A stretch of DNA of 64,000 nucleotides from Lycorma delicatula (lineage: Eukaryota > Arthropoda > Insecta > Hemiptera > Fulgoridae). The notes beneath the pieces are model-generated. The model saw nothing but the letters and a program-made list of their open reading frames with translations, did no database searches and was not told the origin of the DNA. The stretch lies in NCBI RefSeq assembly GCF_047948215.1, contig NC_134455.1, forward strand, positions 222,436,526 through 222,500,525, given 5' to 3'. This document shows, one piece after another, positions 1 to 11,950 of the stretch (position 1 is the first letter of the stretch; every line of letters begins with the position of its first letter). The position numbers were made by a program, and so were the translations under genes.

Positions 1-4
1 TAAA

Positions 5-21
5 TATATATATATATATAT
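5..21. repeat. short (AT)n tract at the window edge
   Basis: A run of alternating T and A near the first base. It is a simple repeat and its true length is unknown because the window starts here. Confidence 0.8.
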
Positions 22-43
22 GATTGTAATTATTTTATCATAG

Positions 44-83
44 AGTTCGTTAAGACTTCGTACAGACGAAGTCTTAACGAACT
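44..83. repeat. perfect 18-bp inverted repeat (hairpin)
   Basis: The left arm at 44-61 and right arm at 66-83 are exact reverse complements over 18 bases (agttcgttaagacttcgt and its complement), separated by the 4-base loop acag. Pairing stops at the next base on each side. No gene is adjacent, so it is not a terminator in any obvious sense. Its exactness suggests a recent origin, for instance by template switching. Confidence 0.9.
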
Positions 84-283
84 ACGTTTACAGTTCTAAA
101 CATGAGTGAAAAAAAATGGAAAAAAAATAAGCTTGAAAACATTATATTTCAGATCAGTTAGATTAGTAATAAAGAATACTTTCAAAAAATACCTCGAATT
201 TTGTTAGACAATGTTTTTTTTTTTCCATTTGATGAACCGCGGGACTCGAATATATATTTATTTACTCATTTTATTTATTTTTT

Positions 284-636
284 AATGCACCTTTACGAAT
301 CGCGCCGCTAGTAGCAGTACTTTATAGTACTAGGTATCGTACAAAAACTTGACAATGTACTTGAAATAATAAAAATAAAAGAAAATATACTACAGCTTTT
401 TTTAATAGTAAATGCTGTTATGTAAATGAAAGTACTGAAGATGAACCATTTTTTTTATTCCCATCACTTCTTTAAAAATAAACGTATTAGTTTACAAGAG
501 ATTACACTATTCTTATTAAAACAGTAATAAAGAAAACAGAAATAAATGCCAATGGTAAAATCGAATTTAACGATAAAATCGAGGATTATGCTTACATCAC
601 AGAATTTCGATTCGTAAAGGTATTTGTAAAGGCATT
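284..636. mobile_element. possible MITE-like element with short inverted ends
   Basis: A 14-bp exact inverted repeat (acctttacgaatcg at 289-302, complement at 608-621) bounds about 300 bp. Outside it, TAATGC at the left and GCATTA at the right also mirror each other, the right side carrying an extra spacer with a second ctttac unit. The interior is AT-rich and non-coding with a small hairpin near 316-331. The layout is that of a small non-autonomous DNA transposon with a TA target, but no second copy is in the window, so this is inference. Confidence 0.3.
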
Positions 637-839
637 ATACTAGTTTTATTAAAAAGGAAAAATATGGTATGAAGTGAATAATGATATGACTATCAACATA
701 AAAAATTGGCCGGGAAATTCAATTTGTTTGTCTAAGGCAATAAACCATAATAATAAATCCATAAGATAACAATCTGTAATTCACAAAAAAAATAATAAAA
801 TAAAAATCTAACAAAACGCAGTGATATCAAAAAAAATTA

Positions 840-869
840 AATGTAAATGCCTCGGTAGACATTTGCATC
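840..869 (-). other. 3' UTR hairpin of LINE copy C
   Basis: Read on the minus strand, the UTR ends in a hairpin with arms gatgcaaatgtc and ggcatttacatt, paired except for one C/A mismatch. The same position in two other copies of the family (24710-24739 and 39646-39671) forms a hairpin with different bases but preserved pairing. Such a 3' structure would be a natural recognition element for the LINE's own reverse transcriptase; that role is inferred. Confidence 0.6.
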
Positions 870-1465
870 AGTGAATTAATGACTCAGCCTTCGCATTCGC
901 TGTAGGCTTCTTTCGGACAATCTTGACTGTCTTACTTCATTACCCTCTGAACTAGCTAACCGAGTTCACGGAAGCACGAACCCCGCGCCTATATCTACAC
1001 TTTAAAGAGCCAATTTGTAAGTAAATGTCTCATAATTATTAGAGGTATTTTAACAAATAACATTCCTAAACAAATATTGTTCGCAACAACGAATTTTATT
1101 CTTAGTTCCGTCAGTAAACTCAACTTTATAGTTCATACCCCCGGGGACTTAGTTACAATTATGGACTCCGGTCTGGTCTACCACGGAGAGGAGGATAGAC
1201 CTCCTACTCCCACTCAGCTCCATCGCAGAATCCCGCGTGAGATTTACTTTTCACATATACTGTCATCGTCGAGATGGCGCTACACCTCACAGCTGCATGA
1301 CTAACCATACCCTTGGAAGTGCTGTAGTCGTTCCGCCGACAGCAAACATTATAATAATTATAATAATCACCTAACTTGTTCAGACTAATCATGGCTCAAT
1401 GTCAACTCGCCTAACTCCAGCAATCAATTGTCCAGACGGTCCCTACCCACCCTGGGTGCTACTTT

Positions 1466-3510
1466 ACTTATACCTCCAGTCGTTCTGCTCAGTGCGAGGA
1501 ATCGGAGGAAGCCGGCCACTATAGTCCATTCTCAAGCACAATGGACATGGTCCACAGTGTATTCGACCCTACAGTCCGGACACAAGCCCGAATCAGTCAA
1601 ATCAAACCTAGCCAAACTATTCCTAAATGTACCGTATCCCGAAATGAATTGAGTTGTATACCGATTGGGGGAAATCCACCTTATTGGTCGCTGCTCCATA
1701 AAATTTGGAAATAAACCATGCGTGTATCGACCAGTAGGAGAATCGTTCCACCTAACTTGCCAAGAGTCAAACCTTGGTTTTCAATCTCTCGCATACGCTC
1801 AGAAGTAAGAAGGCCTTTCTTCTTAGAAATATACCACTTGTTAGATATGAAATATAGAATATACCATACGGAATACATAGAATATAGCTACGGAGTATAG
1901 AATATTCCGTAGAAAAAATGTCAATGGGTTTTATGCCGGCGATCACAGAGACTTTCTCTCTCGAGACAGTTCTCTAGCCTCCAACAATAGCTAACAATAG
2001 AAGACGCTGGGCTCGCAATAAAATGTCCCGATAAAATTGTAATTGTAAATGATAAGCCCAGACGGGCGCAGCATACACATTATAGCCTCGTAAGCACCTT
2101 TATAGAGAATACGTATGATACGAAAATTCAACCCCCAGTCGGGATGGATGACTCTAAGAACACCAAAGAAGGCATCAATAGCCTTCTTTGCGAAAACTGA
2201 AGGTGCTGTCTGAATTAAAGCCTCTCATCAAGGATGACAGCCAAATATTTCTGAACGGTAACATACCTAATCACAAGATCGTCTATCCCGACCCGCAGGT
2301 GACGGTTCGTAACTAGACGACCTTTAAGAAACATCATAGTGGTTTTCTCCGCACTGAAAACCATCTTATGCTCCACAACCTTAGTACCTTAAATGTCTGA
2401 GTCACTCTGAGTTCTATCTCAGCGAGTTACCCTAGAAAAGTAGCAACCCATCGTCGGCATAAGCCAAAATGCGACAGCCACTGGTCATCCGTAACCGCAC
2501 CGCATTAGAGAGTCGAACTCAATGACCCACACGAGGGGACCTAAAACACTGCCCTATGGACAACCTACAAACAGGGTCTTTCGTATATCCGAACCGCCGT
2601 CACGAAGGACGGCGGTTCTGTTGCTGAAATAGCTAGACAGAGTCTCAATCTCATTTTGCGCGTGACCACGCTGCTGCAACTGAAACATGTCAGAGAGCCA
2701 CTACAAGTTATTGAAGGTCCTGGATATACCCAAAAAGTCTCTAAATAGATATATGCACTCCATGGTCGAAGCCAATTCATTAACCTAAGAATAGCGTCCT
2801 CTGTGCCCTTTCCAGAGCGAAAAACAAACTGGTCATCCATCAGCGAACTGTTAGAAGTTAACCTACTATTGAGCGGAGGTACAAGACCTTTCCGAAAACC
2901 TTACCTACTATAGGTAAGAGCGGCAGAGGCCGGTAAGAAGTACTTGCAGTGAGGTCCTTGTCGCCACCTTTGAAAAGTAATTTCAACTCACCACGTTTTC
3001 AACACGCTGGGAAATATCCAGCAAAAATCATCCTGTTAAAAACCCTCCTCAGAGAACCAAGAATCAGTGGCAACGTGCGAACAAGGAGTTCCACAGTGAT
3101 GCAATCATAACCGGGGGCTTTATTCCTAGCCGGCTACAAATTACTTTGATGGACTTCCACCTTAGTAATCTCAGAAGACTAATTCTCCGAGCGAAAACCT
3201 ACAACTTCCTCGAGCAACAACCAGTCCTCGAGAAAAAACTCGAAGCTTGGCCGCAAGAATATTAGAAAAGTTGGGCCAATCCGCCCGCCTGTGCAGGAAG
3301 CGCCCCTGCTGAACAGAGACGTATCCCCTATAGACATCGCGCAGCCCGCCTACCAATTTAAATCTATTATTCGATGATAATAGTAGACTACGGACCAGTT
3401 CTATATCCTACCAGGGACATCCTTACCAATGGTAACATCGTTGTTGGTATACAGAAGGTCCTCCACCCATTCGACTGAACCGGCGAAAGTAGACAATTCG
3501 CCAGCTACAT
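1466..3510 (-). pseudogene. ORF2 (endonuclease/reverse transcriptase) remnant of LINE copy C
   Basis: An ORF2 polyprotein nicks target DNA and copies the LINE RNA into it; this one is dead. The longest clean RT block lies at 2565-2840 and contains DDQFVFRSGKGTEDAIL, matching the fingers region seen at 26.4 kb in the other copy. The endonuclease end lies at 3171-3356 (VYRGYVSVQQ, then HRRADWPNFSNIL). The C-terminal stretch at 1681-1878 holds ISKKKGLLTSERMREIE. Stops and shifts separate every block, so no functional product is expected. The R1-clade call rests on similarity to the better preserved copy and its gag. Confidence 0.8.
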
Positions 3511-3517
3511 AAAAAAC

Positions 3518-3544
3518 ATAAAATGATGCGCAGCATCATTTTAT
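3518..3544. repeat. 12-bp inverted repeat at the LINE 5' junction
   Basis: Arms at 3518-3529 (ataaaatgatgc) and 3533-3544 are exact complements around a 3-base loop. It sits where LINE copy C ends and hAT sequence begins, so it may be a by-product of 5' truncation during insertion. Confidence 0.8.
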
Positions 3545-3589
3545 AAATCAATCATCCTAGCGTAGTTAACAAATCTCGTGACTATCTTA

Positions 3590-5060
3590 GCAGGAAGCAA
3601 TTCTTTGCTAGCATCTTATAAAGTAGCACATAATATCTCAAAAAGTAAGAGACCGCAGAAGAACTCATCTACCGACTGATATAGATATGGTGAACATTAT
3701 GATTGGTGAGTTTGCTGGGAAGCTAATTTCAGAAGTCTACAGCAGAATACAATTTATAGCCGAAGGCCTCAATGACCAACTAAATAAAAAACTAAAAGGG
3801 AAGGAATTTTGCTTGCAGCTGGATGAGGACGGATAATGATGCTTACTTGATTTCCTATGTGTGGTTTAACTATTGCAATAACACTGTGGAACATCTTCAC
3901 TTCTGTAAAAGTATCATTTTTAGGTCAAAAGCTCAAGATTTGTTCGAGATCTTTGATACTTTTATACCCCAAAACAGTTTGGCGTGGACTAAATGCGATG
4001 ATGTCTGTAGTGCTCGTTCTATGTCCCACTGTTATGAAGGATTGCAGGCTTTTATTCGAAGTATAGCTCCTGAAGCATTGTGGACAACTGCGTTACTCGC
4101 AAAGAAGCATTCTATTTAAAATATCTGAGCCCTACATTGAACCAGATCTTTGAATATGTAGTGAATGTAGTAGTAAACTTTATAAAACTCTGCTGCTGAA
4201 TGCAAGATTTTTTAAAAACAAAATTTGAGAATTCGGGACCCAAACTCCTGTCCTTGCTGTACTATAGCACTTCGCGATGGTTTCCATGTATTTTCAATTT
4301 GTTTCGTTCTTTTGAACTGCAACACGAAATGTATATTTTTCATAAAGAGAAGGAAACAAGAATACTGAACATTTTGTGAATGAAAAACTTTTGGTAAAAC
4401 TAGCATTTTTACGTGACATTTTTGAAAAGTTGAATGATCTGAATCTCTCCCTTGGGAAACAACATGCACCTTTTAAAGTCGATTAAGAGAATAGTATCTT
4501 TTATAAAAGAACTGAAGCTATGAAAAAGAAAAATTAATAAAGACGAAAGCAAAGAATATTTCGCGTTTTTGCAACTACTTTTTACCTCCAATAGAATTCA
4601 TTTCTTTCGAGTATGAAATTTATTTTTGAAAAACATTTATCACAGCTTATCAGCTGCTTAAGAAATATTTTCATAATGAAATGTAGAAAAATTTGCACGG
4701 ATTCTAGAATTACTCCACTTGAATTTAATGCTACAGAAGAAGAGAATCTGAGTGACTTAGTTGCCATGTAATAATATCTTGAAAACAAAATTCTCGTATT
4801 TACATGAAATTAAGCTATGGTTTTTGTCAATAAAATATTAATCACTCAAATAGTAAAGCTCAGAAAATGTTGATTTCATTTCAACTTCTTATTTGTGCAA
4901 AGCTGGGTTTTAGGCAGTTGCTGTAATAAAATCTAAGAATCGCGCGAAAATCAGTGTGGAGAAACTTTGGAGTCAAATCACTGACCAAAAATTTGGAGAA
5001 AAAATGTGGAACTGAACTGTCCAGTTTAATTGCACGATTTGAGAAAATGCGCGGCGATCA
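3590..5060 (+). pseudogene. hAT-superfamily transposase relic (ZBED5/SCAND3-like)
   Basis: hAT transposases of the ZBED5/SCAND3 type cut and paste DNA in the nucleus. Frame-broken segments follow the family order: LLASYKVAHNISKSKRPQ near 3610, LQLDED near 3815, then 3823-4119 with DAYLISYVWFN, FCKSI and WTKCDDVC, then a segment around NARFFKNK near 4200, GNNMHLLKSI near 4455, and the C-terminal dimerisation region TSYLCKAGF followed by AVAVIKSKNRAKI near 4890-4960. The BED zinc-finger N-terminus is missing. More than ten stops or shifts make it clearly dead. It directly adjoins LINE copy C, so part of it may have been displaced by that insertion. Confidence 0.75.
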
Positions 5061-5069
5061 ATAGGCTCA

Positions 5070-8000
5070 TCTATCCCATTAATATTATAATTAGTTGAAT
5101 TAGTTCAATTACATTTTTTTAATCTAAAATATGACGTTATTATTGCAGTGGAACGTGGGGTCTGTTGTAATAACTAGTTGAAAATATTTTTTTCTTTCTG
5201 ATGAAAAAATAAAAACAGTAAATAATCTGTTTGAAACTATCATTTACAATAGTATCATTTTAACCTATTCTTTACAAAATATGTTTTTTTTTAACTCTAA
5301 TAATGTAAGAAAGTTCACAAGACTAGAAGTTGGTTCATCATTCCTAAAGACTTCGATATGATCCTCTTTTTAAAAATTTCAGTCGAAATATAAACAATCT
5401 GTGGGATTAACTTTCGAATTTTCATATATATTTTACGGTCTATCTGTTCCTTCCTATTGCATAAATTTTCTCCAATAAAATATATCTTTATTAAACGGCC
5501 ATATACCGGTTGAATGAAAACCAAATATAATATTTATAGGAATTGATTTTCTGTAACATAAAACAATGAAATTCAATTGAAAGTGCAGCAAAAACGTTTA
5601 AATAAACAAAAGCCGTATTATATTCGTATTTCATTATCAAGCATACCATGTAACAACGTACCAACTGCAAGTGTTTTCGTGTATTATAAATTATCAAAAA
5701 ATATTTATTTTACTTAGGTTAGATATTTTAGAGAGTTGTGATCGCTTTTCTCATCGTTCTGAAAACATCCTGGACCGATGCTTTTAAAATTTCATCTGTT
5801 AAAAAAGATGATTTTTAGTTTACTTCCAGATCGCAAAATGATAATAGTCATTTTTTGCCTTTTTTTTTAACAGTTAAATGTATTTATTTCTAGTCGTAAA
5901 ATAACCATGAGTGTTTTATTTCAAGTACTTTAAATGCTAGTATCTAGCAATGCGACAGCATTCCGTGCAGTCAATTCCGCTGTAAAAAGGCAACAACCTA
6001 CGTTCAAATTATATTGCTTTTTATGAAGTCATGGATGGTTCATGTTGTTACACTATAACATGCCCCACTTGATGCTATTTTTACAACCATTTTAAATACT
6101 TCCTCAGGAATACCAAAACAATTTTTATTATTTTATTCTTTGTTTACTGGAAAAATCCCGTTAACTTACAGTAAAATGAACGTTTATTACCTTGTAAAAT
6201 AGTACTGATGAAGAAATGAATTCAAGACTATGGAAAGTAGCTTCAAGATAACGAAAGCAATAAACCACACTAACAGATCGATCAAAACTCCCAATGACGC
6301 TAGAAGTACAGAGTATGAAGAATCACATGACTGAAGATAGGAAGTGGTTAACGGTTCATTTTAATCCTCAGGTTAACTAAAAAATAGCCTTAACAACTTC
6401 TCACTGTATATTTACCAGCTACCTTCCCCTAAATAATTTAATAAACCAACAATAAGAATTTTATTGCAGGGAGTGCAATAAAATTTCATTTACGTATATC
6501 GTAAATTTCATTCAGCATTACGAATGAAAAGCATGGATTTTGTCTCATAATTAAGCAATTTTGCTCTGGATTAACTTTAATAATTGTCCTTTTATCGTTT
6601 ACAACACCGTCTAATACCAATGAGAAATCCATCTACGTTTAATTTTCAGTACTCTTCAAATCAGTTAATAAAAAAAAAAAATTATTTTAGTTTAACCCTT
6701 TTATTTCAGTTCTTTTCTCGCAGAACAAATCAACTGAATAGATTTATAATCTTCAATTCATAAATTTGTTCGTTACTGACTAAAATGTCTGTTTTATGGA
6801 GCTTGTAAGATATCATCCTTACTAATATTTTACTGAGCAGATAAAAATTAACTAAAATAATTCTAAATTGCTTCCCCTCTCAATAAAACCAACAAAAAAA
6901 ATATTTTTTTAATTTATACTGTTTAGAATAATCATCAAAAAAAAGTTTTTAATGATCCTCAATCACTGGTAATTATGATAAATTTAAAATTGTAAAAATA
7001 TAATATTCCCTGTGCAATCTTTTTTTTTTAAATACCTTATCGATGTTTTAATTTAAAATTCCATCTATAAATTGGATTTTACTCCTGGTAATGGTTATAC
7101 TTTTCATCCTATAAAACGTAATTGCTCAATGACGGGTATAGCTGAATTAGTTGATCTGCGGTTATGTCAAAATCCACTTCAATATGCCACCTACAAAGGC
7201 TTACATTGGCCGCAAAAGGCCATCAAGCTTTTAGTATCTGGGCGTTTAGCCTGTGACAATATTAGAGCCACTAAGCGCTGATTTTAGTTCCCTACTAACA
7301 GATTTTACAGGAAGGATTCCCTGATACTACTAAATCTGGCTTTTCAAGCTGCGAGTTAATTAAATTAACCCTATACTGTGCAGTGTTCCAGCCGAATCTC
7401 TTATGCGCTTTCCCCTATAAATGAAACTTTTTGTACACCTGTAAATACTTGTACATATGTCTGTTCTAGTGTTATATATATTTTAACGTACATCATTTAC
7501 AAACTTGGTTGATTAATCAACCAACCTACTATTAATTTAAACCCAAAAAAATCGAAAATTTGAACACAAATGCAAACTCTTTGTAGCAGATTAGAATAAG
7601 GTACATAACAGTTATTTTATTTAATTATAATGCAATAATTATGCGTTGAAATTTATAACTCGGTACGAGAAATGTTCTACGTCTATTCAGTAATAAAGAA
7701 GATTAACTAGAGGCAGTTGCTCAATGAGTAACTGTCTTTAGTCGTTACCGTGTTTCTCTCTCTATTCATTATTCTCATACCTCAAGCTCCCACCCTTTTG
7801 AATATAAAACCAGCTCTTTAGTAACTATCTCCTATCGCTCAGTCTCGCTCAACCCCATATTTATCCTCGGAAATGACCGAATTTACATCTATCCTTTGAG
7901 GTCTGTATTCATCCCTTCATCTTCTCTTAATCTGTGTTTACCGAACAAGATCCGTAATTAGATTTATACTACTAAATTAGAGAGTTGTAAATTATTATCT

Positions 8001-8833
8001 CCAAATCAATCTGAACGAGCATGTTATTTATTTGATTTGATTAATGAAATATAAAAGAAAGAGCAGAAGTGCATTTTGATGATAGTTCATTAATTACTTT
8101 TTTAAATAAGTTTTGTAGCCCTAATTTTTACAAACGTCAAGCAATACCGCAAAAGTACTGTAAGGAAACTGCTCTATCCGATATCTTCTTACTTAAAATC
8201 TGTGAAAATCCAAGGTGGCTAGAATTTCCAACAATGAAAGTTGAACGACTTAATGGTAGTAAGGTATCAACTAGATAATTATAAATTTTAGTTAATCTTA
8301 TCTATAGGCAAACTCTCAACGTTTATATTAAAAGACCAGTATTGATACGTGTTAAAAGTTATTCAGAACATAAAAAAATTTTATCATATCAATAACAAGT
8401 AATGGAGACGTAATTTTAAATTTGATTAATTTTCAAATCAACTTCAGAAATTTTTAAGTTCTAATATTTATTAAATATAAAATATTATTAATATTAATAA
8501 TAATTTATAATATTCTTGTTAATATATCTTAATATTATCTACTACATGTCTTACTATTTTTTACGTTATTTTTGTATCATCCAGTTTTAATGCCATGTTC
8601 CCTAAAAACAAATTCTGTATCATCATAAAATTCAAACTCTCCTTGAAAACAAGATCTCAACCGTACTACTGAGTAGTAATGATTCTAAATTTTAAATCAC
8701 TTCACTTTGAGCGTAGTCAATTTCCCATTTACACAACAGCCTTCTATTTAAATTTTACGATTCATTAGATTAAATTAGAAAAATATTTTATTTATTTCAA
8801 ACTATGGAATGAAAACGAACTTTTTTTATTCCG

Positions 8834-8908
<75 letters not shown>

Positions 8909-9230
8909 TTTATGTAAAACATCTTTTATTTTAGGCTACTAAAAAATATGTGTCCTATCTAGTATCCGTTTACTAAAATAATTTCGAAAGGCTCATCCGA
9001 TCGCCATGAAATTTTCTAAATAACGTTATATTATCAAAAGTGCACTGAACTCGAAGTTAGGTCGAAATGATTAACAATTATTTATTTTCTCTGTCCGATA
9101 CTCACGGGTAGTGAGTAATTGGGCTCACATAGTGATTGGGCAAGTGCTACCATATGACTATGATATTTGTTAAATATGATCTTTAAACTCCGTACTGCGA
9201 AATTACAGATGCTTTTGTTTAGTTTGTGGT
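5070..9230. other. AT-rich stretch without a supported gene
   Basis: I see no recognisable gene here. Two short open stretches, 7072-7281 (starts only at TTG) and 8069-8278, have fairly mixed amino-acid content but match nothing I know and have no flanking signals. A TATA-like tataaaa at 7803 is followed by an initiator-like tcagtc at 7839, a spacing of about 38 that is longer than usual. A simple AT repeat lies at 8840-8900. Confidence 0.6.
8840..8900. repeat. (AT)n microsatellite
   Basis: About 30 uninterrupted AT units. Likely polymorphic in length. Confidence 0.95.
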
Positions 9231-9268
9231 GATTGAATAAAGCAAACACGTTTTATCTTTTTCTGAAA

Positions 9269-9755
9269 ATGGATAAAATTGAAGTTCGAACTGTTATAAA
9301 ATACTTTCTTCTAATGTTTAATTCCGACGGATATAAGAAGATTGTTAATTTCACTTTAAAAGATTATTCCCTTCGTTTTCGACGATAAAAAGTGAACTGT
9401 AGAATTTAAACGTGATTTAGATGATGAACGCTCGGCAGCTACTGCCAAAATTAAAGTGCTCTTTCACCACGATAATGCGCCTGCACACATACATTTCTGG
9501 ATGCTGCTGAAAAACTTTCTACCGACGCTTTCAACTGCTTCCACGTACATTGTATTCGCCGGATTTGACTCCAAGCGATTCCTAAACCTGAAGAATCGGC
9601 TAGCTAGATGAAGATTAAACTCAAATTATGAGTTAAAACCTGTCACGCGGCTTATTTTTTCAAAGTTACACAAATCGCATTATACTGAGCATATTAAAAC
9701 GTTGAAAAGTTATTGGTCTAGATGCATAAAATTGCAAAATGGCGGACTATTTTTA
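9269..9755 (+). pseudogene. mariner (Tc1/mariner) transposase relic, internally deleted
   Basis: Mariner transposases move their element by DDD-type catalysis into TA sites. The start MDKIEVRTVIKYF at 9269 is the typical N-terminal helix-turn-helix opening. A segment near 9390-9450 reads EFKRDLDDERSAATAK. It then jumps directly to VLFHHDNAPAH near 9455, the block holding the second catalytic Asp, followed by RTLYSPDLTPSDS. The C-terminus near 9690-9740 reads TLKSYWSRCIKLQNG. Most of the catalytic middle, including the first Asp block, is deleted and several stops are present. I could not locate terminal repeats. Confidence 0.75.
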
Positions 9756-11560
9756 CTATATTGACTATCTTACAAAATATAAGACTTCTGAAAACTCTTG
9801 TTTTATTTTTCAGGCCGAGAACGTCCCAAACGCCATAAGCGCTCGTCTTCCAAACCTAGGGGTAAGAGGAGATACGAACGAATATCACTCAAGCTTAATC
9901 CTTGTTTACCCTAATAGTATTATTTATTTATTTTCCAATGAACATGATCAATATTTTATCTTTTTCTTTGCGTAAATTATTTTCTTTTTTCTTTCAGTGT
10001 TCATTTTTTAACTTATTAATGAATGTTGATTTTTCAAGTACACAAAATGTAAATCAGAGGTGTGTGAATTTATTTAATTAAAACTTTGTTAACTTTTCAA
10101 TTATAATCGTTATTCTGAAACTTTCTGGAACGTTTAAATTAATTTACATTAATAAAGACAGAGACTCGGATTTTATAAATGCAAACAGCTGTAAAAAAAT
10201 GATTTTGAAGAATTTTGTGAATTAAATCCTCACCCCCTAAGTAACTATTCCTCTTATGGGGAAACTGAAAAATTTTAAAAGTTAACCCCTATCGAGTACA
10301 TCTTATCCAAAGGCCTCGTTTAGTGAAGAAAAATTGTTAAATTGCATTTGCCATCTTGCCCCTAGACAAAGTGATCACCGGTCAAATGTCTGAAAAGTCC
10401 AGCGTAGCTTATTTGAAACGTAAAATTAAATAGAAAAATAATAATGAGATAGTGGAATTTCTTGCTTTTTTAAGAATGCTATCCTATAAATTATTTTTTA
10501 ATATTTTTTTCTGTAATTTTAAATTAGACAATGTTCATATGAACAAAATATTGATTTTGTTTCTTAACTTTAGCTACATCCGTCATAGTTTTATAGTATT
10601 TTTGCCTTATTGTAATGAGTAATTCATATCTTATCTGTTTATTATATAATAAATGCTTAAAATGTTCTCTCTTAGCTTAACCGTGCACCAATCAGTAACA
10701 TTCACCACATCCTGCAGTACCACCTAAACAGTTATGCAACGTTTCATTTCCTTCACATTTTACTTATTTATTTTATTTTTTGCATTTTCATTTTATAAAC
10801 CCCAGGTTTTGAGATAACACACTGAAAAATTTGAGTACAGTATTCTCCTTGCCGACTTAACATCGCTATGGAAACATGATATTATATTCAGAAATCGCAT
10901 ATTTTAAATGGAATGGTTTTATAATACATTTTTATTTTTAATTTTTATTTTTTTTATTAATATAACAATTAGAAGTTTTTTTATTGATAGAAAGTCAAAT
11001 AGCGGGAAATACTTTCCCGACCGCTTCACAGATAACTTTATTATTGATGATGCTAATTTACTGTTGTACTTCTTTCAATACAAAAAAAAATATTATTAAT
11101 CACGTTTTATCAGTATATTAAGAGAAATTCATTTTTCCTGGATACTGAGTAGAGTTTTCCCACGTTCAGGTTTCTACAGTCGCAGTACCAATTTTTGCAG
11201 CGAATAACTGTCCCATAGCACAAAATTCACTGAGTTTAGGTCCACTTATACGAAGACGAACTTTAATAGCGCCGGTTTCTTAAAAACTCCTTAGCATCAT
11301 TAAAACTTGATTTTGATGCAGAAAGATGCTCTTCAAATTTATGAAGACATAACTCTTTGATTATATGCTCTTTTTATTCTTTCTACTTCACTTCGATACA
11401 TATTCTACGAAAACATTTTAAGGATAAAATAGATTATTCAACCTGCGGAAAAACACTGTTAAGAAATTAATATGGTTATCAGGTTAGAGCAGAGCAATTC
11501 TCTTTACTGTTAGGGATAGGACACAAATATCTAGGATAATATCTAAATGAAAGTGAACTT
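9756..11560. other. AT-rich stretch, nothing identified
   Basis: No gene or repeat that I can name. A stretch near 11150-11350 is less AT-biased and gives short mixed-composition readings on the minus strand in different frames, possibly an old coding remnant, but it is not recognisable. Confidence 0.5.
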
Positions 11561-11561
11561 T

Positions 11562-11950
11562 TTTTTCGTCGGAGAAGGGAAAATCTGCAACCAGATGTCC
11601 AGCAGCTCATACTGGTGGGCGTCAGGGACCCACTAAAAACCCTCCCCTCACACAATTGCGGTGATAGAACCACTCAAAGGCTATTGTATCCTCACGCGTG
11701 TCCACCTGCTCACTAGTGCCAACGTCAAGCAACGGCTTCCAGCGTCCCTCGGGGGCACCCAGTAGCGGCGATCCAGTTGGATCCTCCACTCCCAAAGGCT
11801 GACCTTCCATCGTCACTCTCCGCCCGAAAACCACCGAACTACCTCTTCTCTTCTGCAAGGTTCCTAGAGAGTACATCTTTAAACCATACCACACAACTGT
11901 TCCATTTCCTACGCAAAGCCAACATATGTTTCATGACGTCCTATGGAGAG
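11562..11950 (-). mobile_element. possible LINE 3' end with A-run tail
   Basis: A GC-richer island in AT-rich DNA. On the minus strand it ends in gacg followed by eight A residues (plus-strand T run at about 11560-11568), as a retroposed 3' end would. The open stretch 11622-11894 (90 codons, minus) is not a protein I recognise; the segment near LSPQLCEGRVFSGSL in another frame reminds me of 3' regions of insect LINEs, but that is recall. No target-site duplication is evident. Confidence 0.4.

Larger units (their letters stand above)
840..3545 (-). mobile_element. R1-type LINE relic, 5'-truncated (copy C)
   Basis: On the minus strand this segment reads, in order, the end of an endonuclease domain (about 3500-3170), reverse transcriptase pieces (about 2850-2100), the ORF2 C-terminus (about 1880-1470) and a 3' UTR (about 1465-840). 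It aligns along its length with the plus-strand copy at 24.2-28.2 kb: both share the peptide run around VYRGYV, the RT segment around GTEDAIL, the string RMREIE, and a 3' UTR ending in ccggagtccataa and beyond. Frames are broken many times. The copy lacks ORF1, so it is 5'-truncated as LINEs usually are, and its 3' end stops just after the UTR hairpin. Confidence 0.85.

Noticed and set aside
7072..7281. 69-codon plus-strand open frame with mixed composition
   Set aside because: Begins only at TTG, has no recognisable domain and no splice or promoter context.
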